Positions 30,948 to 36,417 of a DNA stretch of 36,417 nucleotides are shown here, in pieces. This stretch comes from Evtepia sp. (GTDB lineage Bacteria > Bacillota > Clostridia > Oscillospirales > Oscillospiraceae), in NCBI GenBank assembly GCA_020025735.1, contig JAHHRP010000003.1, positions 1 to 36,417 of the forward strand, read 5' to 3'. Position 1 is the stretch's first letter; every line of letters starts with the position of its first letter. The position numbers and the translations under genes are program-made. The notes beneath the pieces were generated by a model that saw nothing but the letters and a program-made list of their open reading frames with translations, had not been told where the DNA came from and did no database searches.

Positions 30948-31789
30948 TAGGCTTTGCCTCCTTCCTTGGGCGCAGATCCGCCGGCAGCAGGCCGGGGACC
31001 ACGGTTGTTGTTATAACCACCCTGCGGACGGTTGCCGTAGCCGGGCTTGCGGTCGCGATTGAAGCCACCGCTGCCTCCTCTGCCGTTGCGGCGGCGAGGA
31101 CGATCGGGGCGTTCTTTAAAGTTCTTGGTGTCCAGGGTGCGGGGGGTGGTGCGCAGGGTCTGGCTGAGGACTTCGCCTTTGTAGATCCAGACCTTAATGC
31201 CGATGCGGCCGTAAGTGGTAGCAGCCTCGGCGAAGCCATAGTCGATGTCGGCGCGGATTGTCTGCAGGGGAATGGTACCATCGTGATAGCACTCATTACG
31301 GGCGATCTCGGCCCCACCCAAACGGCCGGAGCACATGACCTTGATGCCGCGGGCACCCATTCTCATGGCACGGCCCATGCAGTTCTTCATGGCACGGCGG
31401 AAGGAGATCCGCTTCTCCAGCTGCTGGGCGATGTTCTCCGCCACCAGCTGGGCATCGGTATCGGGGGTCTTGACCTCCACGATATTCAGGGCCACGGGCT
31501 TACCCAGCTTCTTCTCCAGCTCCAGGCGCAGGCGTTCAATCTCAGTGCCGCCCTTGCCGATGACCACGCCGGGACGGGCGCAGTGCAGATAAATCTTAAT
31601 CTTGGCGTTATCGCGCTCGATCTCGATCTTGGGGATACCGGCGGAGTACAGGGTCTTCTTCAGGTATTTCCGCAGGTTAAAGTCTTCGACGACCAGATCG
31701 CCCACTTTTTCATTGCGGGCATACCAACGGGAATCCCAGTCCTTAATGACACCCACGCGCAAACCGTGGGGATTTACTTTCTGTCCCAT
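30947..31789 (-). CDS. rpsC: Small-subunit ribosomal protein S3 with a Gly/Arg/Asn-rich tail
   Basis: The 280-residue product starts MGQKVNPHGLRVGVIKDWDSRWYA and has the KH motif PGVVIGKGGTEIERLRLELEK. S3 lines the mRNA entry. From about residue 229 it carries a low-complexity tail rich in Gly, Arg, Asn and Pro (GRGGSGGFNRDRKPGYGNRP, then QGGYNNNRGPRPAAGGS) about 50 residues long, beyond the usual S3 end near 220. RGG-like tails can bind RNA; its function is not known here. Confidence 0.96.
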   Translation of the reverse strand: MGQKVNPHGLRVGVIKDWDSRWYARNEKVGDLVVEDFNLRKYLKKTLYSAGIPKIEIERDNAKIKIYLHCARPGVVIGKGGTEIERLRLELEKKLGKPVALNIVEVKTPDTDAQLVAENIAQQLEKRISFRRAMKNCMGRAMRMGARGIKVMCSGRLGGAEIARNECYHDGTIPLQTIRADIDYGFAEAATTYGRIGIKVWIYKGEVLSQTLRTTPRTLDTKNFKERPDRPRRRNGRGGSGGFNRDRKPGYGNRPQGGYNNNRGPRPAAGGSAPKEGGKA

Positions 31790-31804
31790 ATTCTGCCTCC
31801 TCCC

Positions 31805-32140
31805 TTATTCCTTCTCCGCCACGACGAGGGTGACGTGAGAGGTTCTTTTATTGATGCGATAGGCACGGCCCTGGGCGCGGGGCATGATGCGCTTGATAAT
31901 GGGACCGGGGGTCGCAAAGACCTCGGAGATGTAGAGTTTCTCGGGGTCCATTTTGTGGTTGTTTTCTGCGTTGGCTGCCGCGCTCTTGAGCAGCTTGAGC
32001 AATGGCTCACTGGCTGCCTTGGGGGTGGTCAGCAGGATGCCGGTGGCCTGAGCCAGGCTTTTCCCACGGATCAGGTCCGCGACGATCTTCACCTTACGGG
32101 GAGAGATCCGCAGATATTTTGCGTGCGCTTTTGCTACCAT
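31805..32140 (-). CDS. rplV: Large-subunit ribosomal protein L22
   Basis: The 111-residue product (AKYLRISPRKVKIVADLIRGKSLAQATGILLTTPKAASEPLLKLLKSAAANAENNH ... YRINKRTSHVTLVVAEKE) is a complete L22, which lines the peptide exit tunnel. Confidence 0.97.
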   Translation of the reverse strand: MVAKAHAKYLRISPRKVKIVADLIRGKSLAQATGILLTTPKAASEPLLKLLKSAAANAENNHKMDPEKLYISEVFATPGPIIKRIMPRAQGRAYRINKRTSHVTLVVAEKE

Positions 32141-32155
32141 CGTTCTCTCTCCTCC

Positions 32156-32428
32156 TTACTTACCAGTTTTGCTGCCGGCGTGGCCGCGGAAGTGCCGGGT
32201 GGGTGCAAACTCGCCCAGCTTATGGCCGACCATGTCCTCAGTGACATAGACGGGGACATGCTTGCGGCCGTCGTGAACGGCGATGGTGTGGCCGACAAAG
32301 GCGGGGAAGATGGTGGAGGCTCTGCTCCAGGTCTTGAGCACCTTCTTGTCGCCGGACTCATTCATTTCTTTGACCCGCTTAAGAAGCTCGGGGGCGCAAA
32401 ACGGGCCTTTCTTGATGCTTCTGCTCAT
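32156..32428 (-). CDS. rpsS: Small-subunit ribosomal protein S19
   Basis: The 90-residue product MSRSIKKGPFCAPELLKRVKEMNE through VGHKLGEFAPTRHFRGHAG is a complete S19 of the 30S head. Confidence 0.97.
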   Translation of the reverse strand: MSRSIKKGPFCAPELLKRVKEMNESGDKKVLKTWSRASTIFPAFVGHTIAVHDGRKHVPVYVTEDMVGHKLGEFAPTRHFRGHAGSKTGK

Positions 32429-32446
32429 AGTTTTACTGCCTCCTCC

Positions 32447-33283
32447 TTACTTCGCGTTGCGGCGCTTGACAATAAACTTGTCAGTGCGGTTCTTCTTCTT
32501 CCGCGTCTTGTAGCCCATAGCCGGCTTACCCCAGGGGGTAACAGGCCCAGGACGGCCCACAGGGGATTTGCCCTCGCCGCCGCCGTGCGGGTGGTCATTG
32601 GGGTTCATGACCGAGCCGCGGACGGTAGGTCTCCAACCCATGTGACGCTTCCGGCCAGCCTTACCGATGGAGATGTTCTCGTGATCGATGTTGCCGACCT
32701 GGCCGATGGAGGCCTTGCAGTTCAGACGCACAATACGCACCTCACCGGAGGGCATACGGATCTGGGCCTGCTCACCTTCCTTGGCCATGAGCTGTGCAGA
32801 GGTGCCGGCGGAGCGAACCAGCTGGCCGCCTTTGCCGGGATAAAGCTCAATGTTATGGATCACGGTACCAGTGGGGATGTTTGCCAGGGGCAGGCAGTTG
32901 CCGGGCTTGATGTCGGCAGCCGCAGAAGAGAGCACCTGATCGCCAGCCTTCAGGCCCACGGGAGCCAGGATGTATCTCTTCTCGCCGTCCTCATACTGGA
33001 CCAGTGCGATGTTTGCGCTGCGGTTGGGATCGTACTCCAGGCGCAGAACGGTAGCAGGCATATCCAACTTATTGCGCTTGAAGTCGATGATACGATACTT
33101 ACGCTTGTTGCCGCCGCCGCGATGGCGCACGGTGATCCGGCCATAGCTGTTGCGCCCTGCGTTCTTCTTGAGGGTCTCGGTCAGGCTGCGCTCCGGCTTG
33201 GCCTTTTTATCGATGCCATCGAACGCAGAGACCGTCATATTACGGCGGGCAGGCGTTGTGGGCTTGTAGCTCTTAATAGCCAT
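32447..33283 (-). CDS. rplB: Large-subunit ribosomal protein L2
   Basis: The 278-residue product has the L2 RNA-binding domain and PTVRGSVMNPNDHPHGGGEGKSPVGRPGPVTPWGKPAMGYKTRKKK with the conserved His used near the peptidyl-transferase centre. Length and ends are normal. Confidence 0.98.
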   Translation of the reverse strand: MAIKSYKPTTPARRNMTVSAFDGIDKKAKPERSLTETLKKNAGRNSYGRITVRHRGGGNKRKYRIIDFKRNKLDMPATVLRLEYDPNRSANIALVQYEDGEKRYILAPVGLKAGDQVLSSAAADIKPGNCLPLANIPTGTVIHNIELYPGKGGQLVRSAGTSAQLMAKEGEQAQIRMPSGEVRIVRLNCKASIGQVGNIDHENISIGKAGRKRHMGWRPTVRGSVMNPNDHPHGGGEGKSPVGRPGPVTPWGKPAMGYKTRKKKNRTDKFIVKRRNAK

Positions 33284-33298
33284 AGTGCATTAACCTCC

Positions 33299-33595
33299 TT
33301 ATGCCATTCCCTCGAAGAACTCGATGGACTTGGAATCTTCCGCCAGTGTGACCACTGCTTTCTTCCAGCTGGGCCGACGGCCGGCGGGATAACGACCGGT
33401 ACGCTTGAGCTTACCGATCACACGCATGGTGTTGACCTTGATGACCTTCACGCCAAAGATCTCTTCGATGGCCTTGGCGATCTCGATCTTGGTTGCATCC
33501 TTTGCCACCTCAAAGACGTACTTCTTCATCTCCGTATCAGCCATAGACTGCTCGGTGATCACAGGGCGTCTGATGATGTCGTATGCTGTCTTCAT
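33299..33595 (-). CDS. rplW: Large-subunit ribosomal protein L23
   Basis: The 98-residue product (MKTAYDIIRRPVITEQSMADTEMKKYVFEVAKDATKIEIAKAIEEIFGVKVIKVNTM) is L23, docking site for trigger factor and SRP at the tunnel exit. It overlaps rplD by 4 bp (ATGA). Confidence 0.97.
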   Translation of the reverse strand: MKTAYDIIRRPVITEQSMADTEMKKYVFEVAKDATKIEIAKAIEEIFGVKVIKVNTMRVIGKLKRTGRYPAGRRPSWKKAVVTLAEDSKSIEFFEGMA

Positions 33596-34212
33596 GCGAA
33601 CACCTCCTCGATGATAGCCAGCGCCTTCTGGTCGATGACCAGTTTCTCGGCGTTGACGATGTCGTAGACGCTGAGGATCTTGGCAGTGGTGGTGGAAACG
33701 CCGGGGATGTTCCGTGCGGACTTATAAACCGTCTCATTGACCTCAGGGGTAATGAAGATGGTCTTACCGGCGCTCACAGCATCCAGGAACGCCTGGATTG
33801 ATTTCGTTTTGATGGAATCCAAAGCCAGGTTGTCCACAACCAGCAGGTCACCGCTGGCAGCCTTAGCGGAGAGGGCGGATTTCAGGGCCAGTCTCTTCAG
33901 CTTACGGTTGACACGGTAGCTGTAATCTCTGGGCTTTGGTGCAAAGACGATACCGCCATGGGTCCACTGGGGCGCACGGGTGCTGCCCTGACGGGCGTGG
34001 CCGGTACCTTTCTGTCTCCAGGGCTTTCTGCCGCCGCCGGACACTTCGGCGCGGGTCAGGGCGCTCTGGGTACCCTGACGGCAATTTGCCAGGTGGTTGA
34101 CCACGACGGCATGGACGGCGGGCTCATTGGGTTCTACGCCGAAAACGCCCTCGGAGAGTTCCACCTCGCCGACCTGCTGGCCAGCCATATTATAGACATT
34201 TGCTTTAGGCAT
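33592..34212 (-). CDS. rplD: Large-subunit ribosomal protein L4
   Basis: The 206-residue product has the internal loop RQGTQSALTRAEVSGGGRKPWRQKGTGHARQGSTRAPQWTHGGIVFAPKPRDYSYRVNRKL, the L4 signature. L4 lines the exit tunnel and in E. coli represses its own S10 operon by attenuation, which is relevant to the hairpin at 35521-35549. Confidence 0.97.
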   Translation of the reverse strand: MPKANVYNMAGQQVGEVELSEGVFGVEPNEPAVHAVVVNHLANCRQGTQSALTRAEVSGGGRKPWRQKGTGHARQGSTRAPQWTHGGIVFAPKPRDYSYRVNRKLKRLALKSALSAKAASGDLLVVDNLALDSIKTKSIQAFLDAVSAGKTIFITPEVNETVYKSARNIPGVSTTTAKILSVYDIVNAEKLVIDQKALAIIEEVFA

Positions 34213-34231
34213 TGCTCAAACTCTCCTTTCC

Positions 34232-34957
34232 TTACCGGTTTCTGGCGGATGCCTTCTGGGGGTTGGCACGTGCAGAAGCCTTCTGCGGGTTGACGCTGGT
34301 GCCAGCCTCGCCTCTCTTCTCCCGGATATTCTTCACGGTAGACTTCAGATAGACGATACCACCCTTGGGGCCGGGGACTGCACCGCAAACGGCGATGAGG
34401 TTGAACTCAGGGTCCACACTCACCACGTCCAGATTCTGCACGGTGACCTGCTCAGCGCCCATGTGACCGGCACCGATCTTACCCTTAAAGATCCGAGAGG
34501 GATCGGTACCAGAACCCATAGAACCTGCGTGCCGGTGAACAGGGCCGCCGCCGTGGGTCATCCGACCACGACCAGCATTCCAACGCTTGATAACGCCCTG
34601 GAAGCCCTTTCCTTTGCTGATGCCGGTCACATCAATGTGATCGCCTTTGGCGAACGCATCTGCTTTGATTTCGTCGCCCACATTCAGTTCAGCCGCATTC
34701 TTGAGTTTAAACTCCTTCAGGACCTTCTTCATGGGCACACCAGCCTTTTTCAGGTGACCCTGCTGGGGCTGGGTGAGCTTCCGTTCCTCTACATCCTGGA
34801 AGCCCAGCTGCACGGCGTTGTAGCCGTCCTTCTCCTCGGTCTTCTTCTGCACCACGACGCAGGGACCTGCTTCGATGACAGTGACCGGGATGACCTTACC
34901 GGCTTCGTCGAAGATCTGGGACATGCCGATCTTTTTGCCGATGATGGCCTTCTCCAT
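34232..34957 (-). CDS. rplC: Large-subunit ribosomal protein L3 with a duplicated C-terminal tail
   Basis: The 241-residue product begins MEKAIIGKKIGMSQIFDEAGKVIPVTVIEAGPCVV and has KRWNAGRGRMTHGGGPVHRHAGSMGSGTDPSRIFKGKIGAGHMG, typical of L3 at the peptidyl-transferase centre. It is longer than most L3 (about 210) because of a basic tail with a tandem repeat NPQKASARA-NPQKASAR near the stop (27-nt unit, about 34240-34292). Confidence 0.97.
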   Translation of the reverse strand: MEKAIIGKKIGMSQIFDEAGKVIPVTVIEAGPCVVVQKKTEEKDGYNAVQLGFQDVEERKLTQPQQGHLKKAGVPMKKVLKEFKLKNAAELNVGDEIKADAFAKGDHIDVTGISKGKGFQGVIKRWNAGRGRMTHGGGPVHRHAGSMGSGTDPSRIFKGKIGAGHMGAEQVTVQNLDVVSVDPEFNLIAVCGAVPGPKGGIVYLKSTVKNIREKRGEAGTSVNPQKASARANPQKASARNR

Positions 34958-34978
34958 ATTGGTTTTCCTCCTTCAAAA

Positions 34979-35033
34979 GGTTATTGGTTGGCAAACATGA
35001 CCATTGGGCTGTCATTGGTTTGTCAACATGACC
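34979..35033 (-). repeat. Imperfect tandem repeat in the rpsJ-rplC spacer
   Basis: Two copies of about 24 nt lie at 34979-35002 and 35010-35033. On the minus strand both read GGTCATGTT-N2-C-N-AACCAAT-N-AC with only a few differences. The spacer is 141 nt, far longer than its neighbours. A hairpin GCCTGTC/GACAGGC lies beside it (35035-35059). No promoter is convincing. The repeats may be a local duplication or a regulator site. Confidence 0.6.
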
Positions 35034-35098
35034 CGCCTGTCTCACGATAGGCGACAGGCAGCGGGTACACAAAGTGAGTAATGGTGTTGGGCTGCAGA

Positions 35099-35410
35099 TC
35101 AGAGTTTGATCTCGATCTCCACACCGGCGGGCAAGTCCAGACTCATCAGCGCTTCCACGGTCTTGGGGTTAGGGTTGTTGATGTCGATCAGGCGCTTGTG
35201 GGTGCGGCGCTCGAACTGCTCACGGCTATCCTTATACTTATGGACAGCGCGAAGGATGGTCACGACCTCCTTCTTGGTGGGCAGGGGGATGGGGCCAGAG
35301 ACGGTAGCACCGTTTCTCTTTGCGGTTTCCACAATCTTCTCCGCGCTCTGATCGATGAGCTGATGGTCATAGGCCTTCAGGCGGATGCGAATCATTTCAT
35401 TCTGTGCCAT
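35099..35410 (-). CDS. rpsJ: Small-subunit ribosomal protein S10
   Basis: The 103-residue product (MAQNEMIRIRLKAYDHQLIDQSAEKIVETAKRNGATVSGPIPLPTKKEVVTILR...HKRLIDINNPNPKTVEALMSLDLPAGVEIEIKL) is a complete S10, first gene of the cluster. The ATG 35410 follows AGGAGG with an 11-nt gap. Confidence 0.98.
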   Translation of the reverse strand: MAQNEMIRIRLKAYDHQLIDQSAEKIVETAKRNGATVSGPIPLPTKKEVVTILRAVHKYKDSREQFERRTHKRLIDINNPNPKTVEALMSLDLPAGVEIEIKL

Positions 35411-35520
35411 GTTGCTGCTTTCCTCCTAAATAAACATACGAAGTGTCATTGTTTCTGCCACGCTCCGTACGGTGGGGAATCCAATACACTTAACCGTGCG
35501 TATCACTCCATAAGCATGAA

Positions 35521-35549
35521 GAAAACCGGCATTATTCGCCGGCTTTTTC
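35521..35549 (-). terminator. Attenuator-like terminator in the S10 leader
   Basis: On the minus strand CCGGC-gaataat-GCCGG is flanked by A-rich DNA before and TTTTC after, the form of an intrinsic terminator. It sits within the roughly 270-nt leader between the S10 promoter and rpsJ. On the plus strand it also ends in TTTTT, but no plus-strand gene needs it. An upstream palindrome CATGGCG/CGCCATG (35559-35577) could take part in a switch. L4-mediated attenuation is the known model in E. coli; here it is inferred. Confidence 0.6.
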
Positions 35550-35558
35550 CTCTCCTGT

Positions 35559-35577
35559 CATGGCGATATACGCCATG
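35559..35577 (-). other. Palindrome in the S10 leader
   Basis: CATGGCG (35559-35565) and CGCCATG (35571-35577) form a perfect 7-bp stem with a 5-nt loop just before the attenuator-like hairpin. It could be an RNA structure for a regulator protein. Confidence 0.45.
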
Positions 35578-35685
35578 CAGCAGATTCCCCAGCCGCCCGA
35601 TTCACGGACATACTCCGCGGAAGTTACCGGCTTACGCCGCAATCTCCCGCATCATCGCAGACTGCACCCATTCAGGCGCTCATCT

Positions 35686-35714
35686 ATACTACTACAAAAC
35701 AAACATCTTGTCAA
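35686..35714 (-). promoter_or_regulatory. Sigma-A promoter of the S10-spc-alpha cluster
   Basis: TTGACA (35714-35709), a 17-nt spacer and TAGTAT (35691-35686) on the minus strand. Transcription should start near 35679, about 270 nt before rpsJ. The rest of the gene-free stretch 35715-35889 shows nothing definite. Confidence 0.85.
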
Positions 35715-35890
35715 CCAGTTTTTACAAAAGAAGTCCCGCACAGATCCCACAAAAAATCTTCTCCTTCTCTCCTCCTTTCCAGCGCTATGCCCTTTTTCCT
35801 ACCAGAACAAAGCACACATCATCATAACATAATAATATAATGTATCTCCTCGAACACCACCATTCCTCTCTCGCATCGCTCCCATTCAAC

Positions 35891-35925
35891 AACGCTCCTT
35901 GCGGAAAACTTCCGCAAGGAGCGTT
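35891..35925 (-). terminator. Terminator after the radical SAM activating-enzyme gene
   Basis: AACGCTCCTTGCGGAA (35891-35906) pairs perfectly with TTCCGCAAGGAGCGTT (35910-35925) around a 3-nt loop, directly after the stop at 35929. The minus-strand tail (GTTGAATGGG) is poor in T. Confidence 0.8.
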
Positions 35926-35928
35926 CAT

Positions 35929-36417
35929 TCATTCCAGAGCGATGGCGTCTCCCCCAATGCTCACCCGATTGTCCGGGGCAACCCGGCGGCACAGCGCTTG
36001 GAGCGATGTCAGATACGAATCTCGATTCATTCTGCATTCCAACCCAGACAAGGCATACTGTCTGCCAATCATCTCGTATTTACTCTGTCCCAGATCATGA
36101 TAGGGCAGCAAATTGATTTCCGGCTGTCCCTCCAATGCGCCGGCAAATTCAGCCGCAGCCATAACTTCCTCTTCTCCATCATTATACCCAGGAACCAACG
36201 GCAGGCGAAGAATCACCTTCCCTCCCCGCAAGGGCAGTTCTCGACACAACCTCTGGATATTATCCAGAATCTGTTCATTGGGCACTCCCGTCATCTTCTT
36301 GTGGCAGCCACTATCCATGTGCTTGATATCTACAAACACCGTGTGGCAATACTGTGCAACTGCCCAAAGATGCTCCCAGGGCGCAAAGGCCGCAGTTTCC
36401 AAACAGGTGTTCAGGTA
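35929..36417 (-). CDS. Glycyl-radical enzyme activating protein (pyruvate formate-lyase activase type), C-terminal part
   Basis: The frame is open to the right edge and gives the last 162 residues. It has YLNTCLETAAF, VFVDIKHMDSGCHKKMTGVPNEQIL, LRLPLVPGYND and NLLPYHDLGQSKYEMIG, the pattern of PFL-activase-like radical SAM enzymes that install the glycyl radical. The CXXXCXXC cluster motif should lie upstream, outside the window. Which glycyl-radical enzyme it serves cannot be told. It is not co-transcribed with rpsJ. Confidence 0.88.
   Translation of the reverse strand, partial: YLNTCLETAAFAPWEHLWAVAQYCHTVFVDIKHMDSGCHKKMTGVPNEQILDNIQRLCRELPLRGGKVILRLPLVPGYNDGEEEVMAAAEFAGALEGQPEINLLPYHDLGQSKYEMIGRQYALSGLECRMNRDSYLTSLQALCRRVAPDNRVSIGGDAIALE

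Noticed and set aside
31283..33667. 794-codon open frame on the plus strand
   Set aside because: It runs antisense across rpsC, rplV, rpsS, rplB and rplW and arises from their codon bias.
1..36417. CRISPR arrays, tRNA or rRNA genes
   Set aside because: No regular spaced repeats and no tRNA or rRNA sequences were recognised on either strand.

Overview
The window comes from a spore-forming, moderately GC-rich member of the Clostridia, probably Oscillospiraceae-like. That placement is an inference. It rests on dipicolinate synthase dpsA, a zinc-type S14, a map-KOW-infA-rpmJ order, zinc-lid adenylate kinase and strong Shine-Dalgarno sites. Nearly all genes lie on the minus strand.

Region 1 (1-8415) is the most interesting. 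The sporulation gene dpsA (spoVFA, dipicolinate synthase subunit A) is split. Its N-terminal 131 codons lie at 8399-8007 and its C-terminal part at 436-1, both on the minus strand. Between them is a 7,570-bp segment flanked by a 4-bp direct repeat (TGGG). The segment carries a large serine recombinase next to one junction, a bioY-bioB-bioD-bioA operon under a BirA-type operator, and a glycine-riboswitch-controlled AGCS amino-acid/sodium symporter. Removing the segment at the repeat rejoins dpsA in frame at the conserved VPTAEG-like motif. The two inner ends carry a perfect 9-bp inverted repeat (GACCGACAA), which would flank the crossover symmetrically in an excised circle. This is the architecture of a skin-like element that interrupts a sporulation gene and could be excised during sporulation, but with biotin and amino-acid uptake genes as cargo.

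Region 2 (8481-10214) holds an unrecognised gene and murB. Region 3 (10186-18152) is the rpoB-rpoC operon with its own promoter and terminator; rplJ/rplL are not upstream. Region 4 (18193-19524) is a small operon of a flavodoxin-fold oxidoreductase and a cytidylate-kinase-like protein.

Region 5 (19554-35714) is one long ribosomal cluster transcribed right to left: rpsJ, rplC, rplD, rplW, rplB, rpsS, rplV, rpsC, rplP, rpmC, rpsQ, rplN, rplX, rplE, rpsN, rpsH, rplF, rplR, rpsE, rpmD, rplO, secY, adk, map, a KOW-domain gene (apparently frameshifted), infA, rpmJ, rpsM, rpsK, rpsD, rpoA, rplQ. It has a consensus promoter, a leader with an attenuator-like hairpin and a strong terminator after rplQ. 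Two unusually long spacers (rpsJ-rplC and rpsN-rpsH) hold repeats and hairpins. The right edge has the 3' part of a glycyl-radical-enzyme activating radical SAM gene.
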